From assembly GCF_000225825.1 (NCBI RefSeq), contig NZ_AGBX01000006.1, positions 186,001-250,000 of the forward strand: a stretch of DNA of 64,000 nt, read 5' to 3'. The translations under genes were made by a program, and so were the position numbers. Below are positions 20,223 to 29,507 of this stretch, piece after piece. How positions within the stretch are numbered: the stretch's first letter is position 1; every line of letters starts with the position of its first letter. This stretch comes from Brachybacterium squillarum M-6-3 (GTDB lineage: Bacteria > Actinomycetota > Actinomycetes > Actinomycetales > Dermabacteraceae). The notes below the pieces were generated by a model. That model was not told the origin of the DNA. It did not search any database and was given only the letters and a program-made list of their open reading frames with translations.

Positions 20223-21589
20223 CGGGTGGCCTCCTGGGGGAGCGGCCGGCCGGTCGGCGCGGCGGGTGCGGTGGAACGGGGGATCAGGGCGGTCAGCACG
20301 GTGCCGGGACGCTCCGTGCCCGGGGCGGCCGCGGACACCTCGAGGCGGCCGCCGGTGGCGCGGACCCGGTCGGCGAGGCCGGCCAGGCCGGTGGAGACGC
20401 CGTCGCGACGGATCGCGGCGCCGCCGCGGCCGTCGTCGGCCACCCGTACGCGCAGCTCGCCCTCGGGGCCCTCGCGCAGCACGGTGACCTCGGCGGTGGT
20501 GGCCGCGGCGTGCTTGGCGACGTTGGTCAGCGCCTCGGCGACCACGAAGTAGGCCACGGCCTCCTGCTCGCGGTCCACCGGTCCGGTCATCCGCACCTGC
20601 ATCCGCACCGGGACGGGGGAGCGGGCGGCCAGGGCGGAGAGTGCCGCATCCAGGCCGCGGTCGGTGAGCACCGCCGGGTGGATGCCGCGGGCCAGCTGAC
20701 GCAGGTCGGTGACGACGGCCTTCGCCTCGGAGTGGGCGTGGTCGACCAGGGCGGTGGCGCGCTGCGGGTCGGTGGGGATGGCCTGCTTCGCGCGGCCCAG
20801 GGTCATCGCGAGGGCCACCAGGCGGGGCTGGACGCCGTCGTGCAGGTCGCGTTCGATGCGCAGCCGCTCCTGGGCGGCGGCGTCCACCGCGCCCTGGCGG
20901 CGCAGGGACATCTCGGTGACCTGCTCGCGCAGTTCGTCCTCGCTGCCGGAGATCAGCCCTCGGGCGAGTCCGCGGTCGGCCAGGGCCCCCAGGATCAGCA
21001 CCCCGATCGCCAGCACGGCGATGAGCACGGCGACGACCACCAGGGCGAGGCGGGACAGCTCGACGCCGCTGATCTCCAGCGGGCCATAGCGCACGGCGAT
21101 GTCCACCGCCATCCACGCGGTGGTCAGCAGGGCGAGGGCGAGCAGGGAGAAGATCCCGGCCACGACCATCGCGAGGTGGTGGTGCAGCACCCCGCGCCAG
21201 AACGCCCCGGAGGTCACGTCCAGCCAGAGGCCGTGCAGCCAGCCCGTGAAGCCCTCGCGGGTGCTGCGGCGGCGCCGCGGGGTGATCACCGGCATCCGGT
21301 GCACCGAGACCGCGCGGCGCTGCTCCAGCGCGATCGCACCGCGCATCAGCAGCACCCAGGGGATCAGCAGCAGCAGGCCCGCGCCCGCCGCCAGCAGTGA
21401 GCCCAGCCCCGCGCTCAGCAGGGAGAGCGAGATCCAGAACCAGGTCAGGAACAGGAATCCGCCCAGCGGCACCCCGAGCACGGCGGCCACGGTGAGGCGA
21501 CCGCGGTCGGAGGAACGGGTGTCCCGGCGCTCCTGGGCGGGCACGGGATCCGGCGACGGGGAGGTCTGGGGGGAGTGCTCGGCGTCCAT
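20219..21589 (-). CDS. two-component sensor histidine kinase (HisKA_3)
   Basis: A 456-residue membrane kinase of the NarX/DesK-like class. Hydrophobic pairs lie at about 34-80 and 138-204 with a cytoplasmic loop between them; there is no large external sensor, suggesting sensing within or near the membrane. The phospho-acceptor is His250 in RIERDLHDG, followed by a HATPase_c domain with EALTNVAKHA and DDGRGG. A Thr/Pro-rich C-terminal tail follows. Start ATG 21589 has no Shine-Dalgarno, but a TACTGT -10 ends seven bases upstream, indicating a leaderless mRNA. Divergent from the LacI-family gene. Confidence 0.93.
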   Translation of the reverse strand: MDAEHSPQTSPSPDPVPAQERRDTRSSDRGRLTVAAVLGVPLGGFLFLTWFWISLSLLSAGLGSLLAAGAGLLLLIPWVLLMRGAIALEQRRAVSVHRMPVITPRRRRSTREGFTGWLHGLWLDVTSGAFWRGVLHHHLAMVVAGIFSLLALALLTTAWMAVDIAVRYGPLEISGVELSRLALVVVAVLIAVLAIGVLILGALADRGLARGLISGSEDELREQVTEMSLRRQGAVDAAAQERLRIERDLHDGVQPRLVALAMTLGRAKQAIPTDPQRATALVDHAHSEAKAVVTDLRQLARGIHPAVLTDRGLDAALSALAARSPVPVRMQVRMTGPVDREQEAVAYFVVAEALTNVAKHAAATTAEVTVLREGPEGELRVRVADDGRGGAAIRRDGVSTGLAGLADRVRATGGRLEVSAAAPGTERPGTVLTALIPRSTAPAAPTGRPLPQEATR

Positions 21590-21596
21590 GGGGACG

Positions 21597-21602
21597 ACAG
21601 TA
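21597..21602 (-). promoter_or_regulatory. -10 element, leaderless start of the sensor kinase operon
   Basis: TACTGT on the minus strand, seven bases before the ATG at 21589. Confidence 0.55.
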
Positions 21603-21728
21603 CGGGCGGAGAAATTCCGCTCCCACCGGGGCGTCCCGCCTCCCGGGCGGGGGAAAACCCCCGCCCGGCCATGAGGGATCGCCTGAGGGGCGGCCCCCGG
21701 TGCGGTGCCGATGCGGTTCAATGGGGCC

Positions 21729-22907
21729 ATGGCGAGTAACTCCAGCAGCATCGACCCCACGCTCGGCGCCGAGGACGGCACCGGCACCGAGGGCACCACC
21801 GGTCAGGTCGTCGAGCAGGGCGAGGAGGTCACCGAGTCCATCGCGCAGGACTCCGGTCCCAGCCGCGGCACCCTCCGCGACGTCGCCGACTCCCTGGGCA
21901 TCTCCAGCGCCGTCGCGCTGCGCGCCCTGCGCGGTACGGACGACATCCGTCCCCGCCTGGCCGAGCGGGTGCGCGAAGAGGCCGAGCGCCTCCATTTCCC
22001 CCTCGAGGAGCTCGCCGGGGAGGCAGACCACCGCGGCGTCGTCGCCGTGCTGGTGAACACCATGCGCAACACCTGGATCTCCGACCTGGTGCGCGCGATC
22101 CGCATCGAGCTGACCGCCACCGGCCGCTCTGCCGTGGTGGTGCCCACCCGACGCCGCGTGCCCGAGTACCCGATCGCCGCGGACACCGACGCCATCGAGT
22201 CCCTCGTCCAGCTCGGCGTGGACGGCTTCCTGATGATCTCCGACCTCGCCGACGACCAGCGAGTGATGGAGGTGGTCGGCGACCGTCCGATCATCGGCAT
22301 CGGCTGCTCGAAGGAGTTCGTCGGGCGCATCGACACCGTCCGCATCGACGACGAAGTCGGCCAGGGCCTGCTCGTGGACCATCTGGTCGGGCTCGGCCAC
22401 CGCGAGATCGCGCACGTCGGCGGGGTCGGCTCGGCCGTCGCCACCGAGCGCGCCGCCGCCTTCCGCAAGGCCATGGAGCGCCACGGCCTCGGCGACTCCG
22501 CCCGCATCGAGCCCGGTGACTTCACCGAGCAGGTGGGGCAGACCGCCGGCAACATGCTGCTGCGCGGCAGCCATGTCCCCACGGCCGTGACCTGCGCCAA
22601 CGACGTGACCGCAGTCGGTGTGATGTCCGCCGCCCGCGAGGCCGGCTTCTCCGTGCCCGAGCAGCTCGCCGTCGCCGGCTACGGCAACACCTCGATCGGT
22701 GCCTCCGGGATCGCGCAGCTGACCAGCGTCGACCCCAACTCCGATCGCATCGGCGCGCTCGCCGCCCAGTTCCTGGTGGAGCGGGTCTCCGGCCACGAGG
22801 AGGACGCCCGCGACGTCGCCGTCGCACCCTCCGTGGTGGTGCGCCGTTCCAGCTCCGCCGGCCCCCGCGCCGAGTCGCCGCGGCGCAAGCGGATCTCCGT
22901 CGACTGA
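21729..22907 (+). CDS. LacI-family transcriptional regulator
   Basis: A 392-residue regulator. An unusual 45-residue Ser/Thr/Glu/Gly-rich extension precedes the LacI helix-turn-helix (47-70, TLRDVADSLGISSAVALRALRG); the periplasmic-binding-protein-like effector domain follows (from about 100), ending in a short Arg/Ser-rich basic tail. LacI proteins of this type repress or activate sugar or nucleoside genes, but no catabolic gene is adjacent; it is followed by a membrane protein gene with its own promoter. The hinge sequence lacks the usual N-P-x-x-x-A, so DNA-minor-groove contacts may differ. An in-frame ATG at 21705 is possible. Confidence 0.88.
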   Translation: MASNSSSIDPTLGAEDGTGTEGTTGQVVEQGEEVTESIAQDSGPSRGTLRDVADSLGISSAVALRALRGTDDIRPRLAERVREEAERLHFPLEELAGEADHRGVVAVLVNTMRNTWISDLVRAIRIELTATGRSAVVVPTRRRVPEYPIAADTDAIESLVQLGVDGFLMISDLADDQRVMEVVGDRPIIGIGCSKEFVGRIDTVRIDDEVGQGLLVDHLVGLGHREIAHVGGVGSAVATERAAAFRKAMERHGLGDSARIEPGDFTEQVGQTAGNMLLRGSHVPTAVTCANDVTAVGVMSAAREAGFSVPEQLAVAGYGNTSIGASGIAQLTSVDPNSDRIGALAAQFLVERVSGHEEDARDVAVAPSVVVRRSSSAGPRAESPRRKRISVD

Positions 22908-22964
22908 GAGCGGGTCGAGTCCCGACCTGTGCGCGCACGTCCCCTCTGTCCGATTCCCCTGCGT

Positions 22965-22970
22965 TAGGCT
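22965..22970 (+). promoter_or_regulatory. -10 element, leaderless start of the holin-like gene
   Basis: TAGGCT, seven bases before the ATG at 22978; no Shine-Dalgarno between them. Confidence 0.6.
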
Positions 22971-22977
22971 CCCACCC

Positions 22978-23463
22978 ATGATCAACACCACGAACGACCC
23001 GAGCACGCCGCCGACCCAGCGGTCCATCGGCGAGCTCGTCCAGTCCATCCGTGATGAGCTGCTGGGCGTCGTCCACGCCGAGATCGACATCGCCAAGAAG
23101 GAGCTCACCGCCCTCGGCATCAAGATCGGCATCATCGCCGCCTGCGCCGCGGTGCTGCTGTTCCTGCTGCTCTCGGCCTGGGTGATGCTGCTGTTCGCCG
23201 CCGCCACCGGCCTGCAGCGCGCGGGCCTGCCGGACTGGGCCTCCTTCCTCATCGTCGCCGGCGTCTTCGTGCTGCTGGCCGCGATCGCGGGGCTGGTGGC
23301 CTTCCTGATCTCCAAGAAGCTCAAGGCCCCCGAGACCACCATCGAGACCGCGCAGTCCGCGGTCGGGGCCGTCCAGGGCAAGCGCCGCAGCAACGCGGTC
23401 ACCTACGACGACACCTTCGAGGAGCTCTACGGCAAGCGCGCGGAGACCGCCTCGAGCGAGTGA
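22978..23463 (+). CDS. Actinobacterial Holin-X family membrane protein
   Basis: A 161-residue protein with an amphipathic N-terminal helix (residues 15-45, ELVQSIRDELLGVVHAEID), two membrane segments at about 48-75 and 84-110, and a charged C-terminal tail. This matches the Phage_holin_3_6/putative actinobacterial Holin-X family, a widespread chromosomal family that is not evidence of prophage. Function in the cell envelope is unproved. The gene is monocistronic: its own -10 lies just upstream and a hairpin follows at 23471-23502. Confidence 0.85.
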   Translation: MINTTNDPSTPPTQRSIGELVQSIRDELLGVVHAEIDIAKKELTALGIKIGIIAACAAVLLFLLLSAWVMLLFAAATGLQRAGLPDWASFLIVAGVFVLLAAIAGLVAFLISKKLKAPETTIETAQSAVGAVQGKRRSNAVTYDDTFEELYGKRAETASSE

Positions 23464-23470
23464 TCTCGCA

Positions 23471-23502
23471 GGCCGGGAGCCCCTGAACGGCTGCTCCCGG
23501 CC
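23471..23502 (+). terminator. terminator after the holin-like gene
   Basis: A 10-bp perfect stem GGCCGGGAGC / GCTCCCGGCC with a 12-base loop, seven bases after the stop codon. Confidence 0.6.
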
Positions 23503-23513
23503 CCCGTGGGCAG

Positions 23514-23519
23514 TACCCT
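23514..23519 (+). promoter_or_regulatory. -10 element, leaderless start of cysS
   Basis: TACCCT, seven bases before the GTG at 23527. The intervening GGCAGGC could alternatively act as a weak ribosome-binding site. Confidence 0.5.
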
Positions 23520-23526
23520 GGCAGGC

Positions 23527-24969
23527 GTGAGCCTCCACCTGCACGACACCGCCACCCGCACCACCGCACCCTTCACCCCGGTGCGCGAGGGGGCGGTGTC
23601 GCTGTATGTCTGCGGCCCCACCACCCAGGGGGCGCCGCACCTCGGCCACCTGCGCACCTTCCTCGCGGTCGACGTGCTGGTGCGCTGGCTGCGCCGCTCC
23701 GGCTACGAGGTCACCCACGTCCGCAACGTCACCGACATCGACGACAAGATCCTGGTGAAGTCCGCGGAGGCCGAGGCGGCCTGGTGGGCCTGGTCGCTGC
23801 GCTTCGAGCGGGACTTCCAGGACACCCTGGCCACACTCGGCACCCTGCGTCCCGACTACGAGCCGCGCGCCACGGGGCACGTGCCCGAGATGATCGCCTT
23901 CATGGAGCGCCTCATCGAGCGCGGCCATGCCTACGCCGACGGCGAGGGCTCCGTCTACTTCGACGTCGCCTCCCTGCCGGACTACGGCTCCCTGACCCGC
24001 CAGAGCCTCGAGGACATGCTCGACGCCGGCGAGGAGATGGAGCCCGGCAAGCGCGATCGCCGCGACTTCGCCCTCTGGAAGGCCGCCAGGGACACCGAGC
24101 CGGAGACCGCCAGCTGGGACACCCCCTTCGGGCGCGGCCGCCCCGGCTGGCACCTCGAGTGCTCGGCGATGAGCCTGAAGTACCTCGGCGAGACCTTCGA
24201 CATCCATGCCGGCGGACGCGACCTGCGCTTCCCGCACCACGAGAACGAGCAGGCGCAGTCCCACGGCGCCGGATACGGCTTCGCCCGCCAGTGGGTGCAC
24301 TCCGGCATGCTCACCGTGGACGGCATGAAGATGGGCAAGAGCCTGGACAACTTCGTCTCCGCCGCCGACGCGCTCGCCGCGGCCCCCGCCCCGGTGGTGC
24401 GCCTGGCCCTGGTCGGCGGGCACTACCGCGCCAACGTCGAGTACAACGACGCCGCGGTCGCCGAGGCGCAGGTGGTCTGGGAGCGCTTCGGCGCGACCGT
24501 GCGACGCGCCGCCGAACTGGTGCCCGGGGAGGCCCTCGCCCAGCCGTCGGCGGACCTCGAGTCCGTGAAGCTGCCGGAGGCCTTCGTGGCCGCGATGGAC
24601 GACGACCTCGCGGTGCCCGAGGCGATGGCCGTGATCCACCGCGAGCAGGCCGCGCTGAACACTCTGCTCGCCACCGCCGCCCCCGACCCCACCCTGGTCG
24701 CGGCGGGCCTGGGCCGCCTGCGGGCCATGCTCGACGTGCTCGGCCTGGACCCGATCGGCCCCCAGTGGGGCGGCGACACCGAGGACGGGGACGCGGCGCA
24801 CACGGCGCTGGACGCCCTCGTCCGCACCCAGCTGGACGCGCGGGCCACCGCCCGCGCGGAGAAGGACTGGGCCCGCGCGGACGCGATCCGCGACGCCCTG
24901 ACCGCGGCCGGGATCCGCGTCGAGGACGGCCCCGACGGGGCCCGCTGGACGCTGGCCCCCGCGAACTGA
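23527..24969 (+). CDS. cysS: cysteinyl-tRNA synthetase
   Basis: Class I synthetase of 480 residues charging tRNA-Cys. Zn ligands include Cys29 in YVCGPTTQG, Cys in HLECSAM and the His pair of FPHHENE; the HIGH-type motif is HLGH (38-41) and the lysine loop is KMGKS (268-272). The mycothiol enzyme MshC is a close paralogue, but the length, full C-terminal anticodon-binding part and the coupling to rlmB (11 bases between genes) support CysS. GTG 23527 was chosen because it lies seven bases after a TACCCT -10 and starts the conserved N-terminus. Confidence 0.93.
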   Translation: MSLHLHDTATRTTAPFTPVREGAVSLYVCGPTTQGAPHLGHLRTFLAVDVLVRWLRRSGYEVTHVRNVTDIDDKILVKSAEAEAAWWAWSLRFERDFQDTLATLGTLRPDYEPRATGHVPEMIAFMERLIERGHAYADGEGSVYFDVASLPDYGSLTRQSLEDMLDAGEEMEPGKRDRRDFALWKAARDTEPETASWDTPFGRGRPGWHLECSAMSLKYLGETFDIHAGGRDLRFPHHENEQAQSHGAGYGFARQWVHSGMLTVDGMKMGKSLDNFVSAADALAAAPAPVVRLALVGGHYRANVEYNDAAVAEAQVVWERFGATVRRAAELVPGEALAQPSADLESVKLPEAFVAAMDDDLAVPEAMAVIHREQAALNTLLATAAPDPTLVAAGLGRLRAMLDVLGLDPIGPQWGGDTEDGDAAHTALDALVRTQLDARATARAEKDWARADAIRDALTAAGIRVEDGPDGARWTLAPAN

Positions 24970-24980
24970 CAAGGAGAGAC

Positions 24981-25922
24981 ATGGCAGGCAACAGCTCACG
25001 CCGCGGCGCGATGCGACACGGCAAGAAGGGCGCCACCGCCGGCTCCGGCGGCGTGCGCCGTCGCGGCCTCGAGGGCCGCGGCCCCACCCCCAAGGCGGCC
25101 GACCGCCCCCATCACAAGGCCTACCAGGGCGGCACGAAGAAGGCCCGCCGCGACGACCGCGGCCGCCCCGGCGCCGACCAGGTGGCCGGGCGCAACGCGG
25201 TGCTGGAGGCGTTGCGGGAGGACGTCCCCGTCACCCAGCTCACGGTGATGGCGCGGATCGAGGTCGACGAGCGGGTGCGGGAGATCCTGCGCCTGGCCGG
25301 CGCCCGCAACCTCCCCATCGCCGAGGCCTCCCGCACCGACCTGGACCGGATGACCGACCACGCCGTCCACCAGGGCGTGGCGCTGACCATCCCGCCCTAC
25401 GAGTACGCCGACGTCGAGGACCTGGTGCAGATCGCCCAGGACGCCTTCGAGCCGCCGCTGCTGGTGGCGCTGGACGGCGTGACCGACCCCCGCAACCTCG
25501 GGGCGATCCTGCGCAGCGCCGACGCCTTCGGCGCGCACGGCGTGATCATCCCCGAGCGCCGCAGCGCCTCGATGACCGCGAGCGTGTGGAAGGTCGCCGC
25601 CGGCGCGGCCGGGCGGGTGCGGGTCGCGCAGGTCACCAACCTCAACCGGGCGCTGTCCGCGCTGAAGTCCCAGGGCGTGTTCGTGCTGGGCCTGGACGCC
25701 GAGGGCGACGTGACCAGTCGCGAGCTGGAGCTGGGCACCGAGCCGGTGGCCCTGGTGGTCGGCGCCGAGGGCAAGGGCCTGTCCCGCCTGACGCGCGAGA
25801 CCTGCGACCAGGTGGTATCGATCCCGATGGGCGGGCAGACCGAGTCGCTGAACGCCTCCGTGGCCGCCGCGATCGCCCTCTATGAGATCTCCGGGGTCCG
25901 CGCCGCCCACGGCCACGCCTGA
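24981..25922 (+). CDS. rlmB: 23S rRNA (guanosine-2'-O-)-methyltransferase RlmB
   Basis: SpoU/TrmH-family 2'-O-methyltransferase of 313 residues acting on G2251 (E. coli numbering) of 23S rRNA. Residues 1-65 form a highly basic extension; the substrate-binding domain (GRNAVLEAL...) precedes the knotted SPOUT domain with LDGVTDPRNLGAILRSADAFG, VVGAEGKGLSRLT and the SAM-binding IPMGGQTESLNASVAAAIALYE. An AAGGAGAGAC ribosome-binding site precedes ATG 24981. The cysS-rlmB pair is conserved in Gram-positive bacteria. Confidence 0.95.
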   Translation: MAGNSSRRGAMRHGKKGATAGSGGVRRRGLEGRGPTPKAADRPHHKAYQGGTKKARRDDRGRPGADQVAGRNAVLEALREDVPVTQLTVMARIEVDERVREILRLAGARNLPIAEASRTDLDRMTDHAVHQGVALTIPPYEYADVEDLVQIAQDAFEPPLLVALDGVTDPRNLGAILRSADAFGAHGVIIPERRSASMTASVWKVAAGAAGRVRVAQVTNLNRALSALKSQGVFVLGLDAEGDVTSRELELGTEPVALVVGAEGKGLSRLTRETCDQVVSIPMGGQTESLNASVAAAIALYEISGVRAAHGHA

Positions 25923-25934
25923 GCGGCGGGGCGC

Positions 25935-27176
25935 TCAGCCCTCGAACATCGGCAGGGCGGACGTCTCCGTGGTCACCAGGGAGCGCTCGTCCGGCCGGTG
26001 CACGAACACGGTGAGGATGTAGTCCCGCACCGCCTCGTCCAGGCTCACGTCCACCCCGCGCTGCTCGGAGAGGTACCAGCGGTGCTCGAGCACCTCGTGG
26101 TAGAACTCCGGCGGCTCCAGCTTCGAGCGCATGCCGCGGGGGATCGCCCGCACCACCGGCTCGTACTGCTGCTGCAGCCACTCGTGGGCGACGAACTCCT
26201 CATCCTCGTCCTGCTGCTCGGTGACGGCCCGGTACTGGTCCAGGTCGTTCAGCAGGCGCCGCGCCTGGTTCTCCTGCGCGTCGATCCCGGTGAGGGACTG
26301 CAGGCGCCGCGCGTGGTGGCCGGCGTCGACCACCTTCGGCCAGATCGACAGGGTGGTGCCGTCCAGGTCGGTGGTGATGTCCAGCTCGTCCACGTCGAAG
26401 CCGAGCGCGTTCAGCCGCTCCACGCGCGCCGCGACCCGCCAGCGCTCCTCGGTGGAGAACTGCTCGCGGGCCGTGAGGGCGTCCCACAGCTCGGTGTAGC
26501 GGCGCACCAGGGTGTCGCCCACCTCGATCGGGTCGGACTCCGGGTCGATCAGCTCCCCGGCCTGCAGATCCATCAGCTCGCCGATGATGTTGGTGCGCGC
26601 CAGGTCCAGGTCGTACAGGCGCTGGCCGTCGGTGAGCTGCTCGTGGAGGCTGCCGGTCTCCACGTCCACGATGTACGCCGCGAAGGCGCCGGCGTCGCGA
26701 CGGAACAGGGTGTTCGAGAGGGAGACGTCGCCCCAGTAGAAGCCCTCCAGGTGCAGCCGCACCAGCAGCACGGCCAGCGCGTCCAGCAGCCGGTGGGCCG
26801 TGTCCTCCTGCGAGAGCTGGCTGAACACCGCCCGGTAGGGGAGGGAGAACTGCAGGTGCCGGGTGATGAGCACCGCGTCCAGCGGCTCCCCGGCGGCGTC
26901 GGTCCGACCCGAGATCACCGCGAAGGGGGCGACGGCGGGGATGCCGATGCGGGCCAGCATCCGCAGCATGTCGTACTCGCGGCGAGCGAGGTCGTGGTTG
27001 ATCTCCTTGAGCGCCAGCACCCGCCCGGAGACCCGCACGAAGCGCACCACGTGCCGGGAGATGCCGCGGGGGAGGGCCGCGAGCATGTCCTCCGGCCACT
27101 CCTCGAGGGGTCGCTCCCAGGGCAGGTCCAGCAGTGCCGGATCCGCTCGGGAGGCCGTGATCTCCAAGGGTGCCAT
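25935..27176 (-). CDS. DUF4032 protein (kinase-like fold)
   Basis: A 413-residue soluble protein. The N-terminal half resembles a lipopolysaccharide-kinase/protein-kinase fold: ALKEIN supplies a lysine, and LHLEGFYWGDVSLSNTLF followed by YIVDVETG mimics catalytic-loop and DxD-type metal motifs. The C-terminal half is the DUF4032 domain (QQQYEPVVRAIP, EHRWYLSE). Widely conserved in actinobacteria but its substrate is unknown to me. ATG 27176 lies six bases after a GACAAT -10, and a longer upstream frame through the intergenic region was rejected. The gene is convergent with rlmB with 12 bases between them. Confidence 0.88.
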   Translation of the reverse strand: MAPLEITASRADPALLDLPWERPLEEWPEDMLAALPRGISRHVVRFVRVSGRVLALKEINHDLARREYDMLRMLARIGIPAVAPFAVISGRTDAAGEPLDAVLITRHLQFSLPYRAVFSQLSQEDTAHRLLDALAVLLVRLHLEGFYWGDVSLSNTLFRRDAGAFAAYIVDVETGSLHEQLTDGQRLYDLDLARTNIIGELMDLQAGELIDPESDPIEVGDTLVRRYTELWDALTAREQFSTEERWRVAARVERLNALGFDVDELDITTDLDGTTLSIWPKVVDAGHHARRLQSLTGIDAQENQARRLLNDLDQYRAVTEQQDEDEEFVAHEWLQQQYEPVVRAIPRGMRSKLEPPEFYHEVLEHRWYLSEQRGVDVSLDEAVRDYILTVFVHRPDERSLVTTETSALPMFEG

Positions 27177-27182
27177 GCGTCC

Positions 27183-27188
27183 ATTGTC
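27183..27188 (-). promoter_or_regulatory. -10 element, leaderless start of the DUF4032 gene
   Basis: GACAAT on the minus strand, six bases before the ATG at 27176. Confidence 0.5.
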
Positions 27189-27349
27189 CCCCACGAAGGG
27201 GCCCGCACCGGGTACCTCGGCACCACACGGACGGGATCGTGACCTTCGTCCGGGTCGTCCTTTTCCCGAGATGGACGGGGCCGACCGCCGGTGCGGGACG
27301 CCCGCCGCACGACCGTCGGCCCGGGCACGACCGGTGCCCGCAGGACGAC

Positions 27350-27383
27350 GCACGGGCGCCCGGCCGCAGCCGGACGCCCGTGC
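27350..27383 (-). terminator. msiK terminator
   Basis: A 15-position stem with one C-A mismatch and loop CGCA, 28 bases after the msiK stop. Left arm begins GCACGGGCG, right arm ends CGCCCGTGC. Confidence 0.65.
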
Positions 27384-27410
27384 GTTCACCGCCTCGCGGG
27401 GCGGTGGGGA

Positions 27411-28493
<1,083 letters not shown>

Positions 28494-28508
28494 GGTGGTT
28501 CTCCTTCA

Positions 28509-28552
28509 CCGGCAGGTACGTGCCGGACGGTCCGTTGTGAAGTGATGATCAC
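28509..28552 (-). promoter_or_regulatory. palindromes upstream of msiK
   Basis: CCGGCA-6-TGCCGG (28509-28526) lies just before the msiK ribosome-binding site, and GTGAT-G-ATCAC (28542-28552) a little further upstream. Both could be operators or RNA structures; a TACACT -10 candidate occurs further up on the minus strand. No regulator can be named. The remainder of the 247-base gap to def holds no gene. Confidence 0.35.
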
Positions 28553-28728
28553 CGGTTTGTCGCAGGATGCAGCTGTGCACCTTTGCACCGGCTGGAGAGA
28601 GTGTAGCCCAGCTCGCATGTGATCGTGGCCACCCGTTCGTCCCGTGGGCGCGTCGCCCGCTGCCGAGCCGCCCGTCGGCCCGAGCGGGACCGGGGCGGCA
28701 CGGTCCCTCGCGGACCCGGCGCCCGGGC

Positions 28729-28734
28729 GATACT
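28729..28734 (+). promoter_or_regulatory. -10 element, leaderless start of def
   Basis: GATACT, six bases before the GTG at 28741. Confidence 0.5.
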
Positions 28735-28740
28735 GGCCGG

Positions 28741-29454
28741 GTGGACCTCGCCGATCTCATCCGCCGCACCCTCGACCGCCGCCCCGAGCCCGGGGCCCCG
28801 CTGCGCATCGTCCAGGCCGGGCACCCCGCCCTGCGCCGCCGCGCCGTGAGCCCCGCCGAGCGGGTGGAGCCGGCGCTGCTGGCCGAGCTGGCCGCGGCGA
28901 TGACCGTGACCATGCGCCGCGCCCCCGGGGTGGGCCTGGCCGCCCCGCAGGTCGGCATCCCGCTGCGCCTGGTGGTGGTCGAGGACGCCCACGCCTCCAC
29001 CCCCGGGGAGGACCCCGAGGACGACCTGCTGGAGCGCCGCCCGCTGCCGCTGCGCACCCTGGCCGACCCCGTGCTGGAGCCCCTCGGCGAGCAGGACGTG
29101 GTGGCCTGGGAGGGCTGCCTCTCCGTCAGCGGCTGGCGCTCGATCGTTCCCCGCGCCCGTCGGGTGCGGCTGCGCGCGACCGAGCTCGACGCCGCCGGGC
29201 AGGGGACCGCCGTGGAGGAGGAGCACCTCGGCTGGACCGCCCGCATCCTGCAGCACGAGACCGACCACCTCCACGGCGTGCTCTGCCACGACCGGATGGT
29301 GCCGCGCTCCTACGTCGACGAGGCCTACGTCCACCACTACGCCGAGATCCCCCAGGCCGTGCGCCGCCTCGGCCTGACCGGTCCCATCGCCGAGCTCGGT
29401 CCCGAGCAGGTGGTGCTGCCGCGCCCGGCGCGCGCCGCGGATGCCGGGGCCTGA
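28741..29454 (+). CDS. def: peptide deformylase
   Basis: Metallohydrolase of 237 residues removing N-formyl groups from nascent proteins. All three motifs are present: GVGLAAPQVG (63-72), EGCLS (124-128) with the metal Cys, and HETDH (172-176). It is longer than typical enzymes: about 40 residues precede the first helix and an acidic insert (EDPEDD) follows motif 1, with a C-terminal extension, as in other actinobacterial forms. Start GTG 28741 lies six bases after a GATACT -10. It is monocistronic or followed by the EcsC-like gene 53 bases on. Confidence 0.94.
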   Translation: MDLADLIRRTLDRRPEPGAPLRIVQAGHPALRRRAVSPAERVEPALLAELAAAMTVTMRRAPGVGLAAPQVGIPLRLVVVEDAHASTPGEDPEDDLLERRPLPLRTLADPVLEPLGEQDVVAWEGCLSVSGWRSIVPRARRVRLRATELDAAGQGTAVEEEHLGWTARILQHETDHLHGVLCHDRMVPRSYVDEAYVHHYAEIPQAVRRLGLTGPIAELGPEQVVLPRPARAADAGA

Positions 29455-29507
29455 GCACCCCGCCCGGTAGCGTGTGACCATCGCCGACCACAGAACGGAG
29501 CCACCCC

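Noticed and set aside
22978..23463. Prophage remnant suggested by a holin-family match
   Set aside because: Holin-X proteins are normal chromosomal genes in actinobacteria; no other phage gene is near.
23527..24969. MshC (mycothiol ligase) instead of CysS
   Set aside because: Length, C-terminal domain and linkage to rlmB support CysS, although the two families are close.
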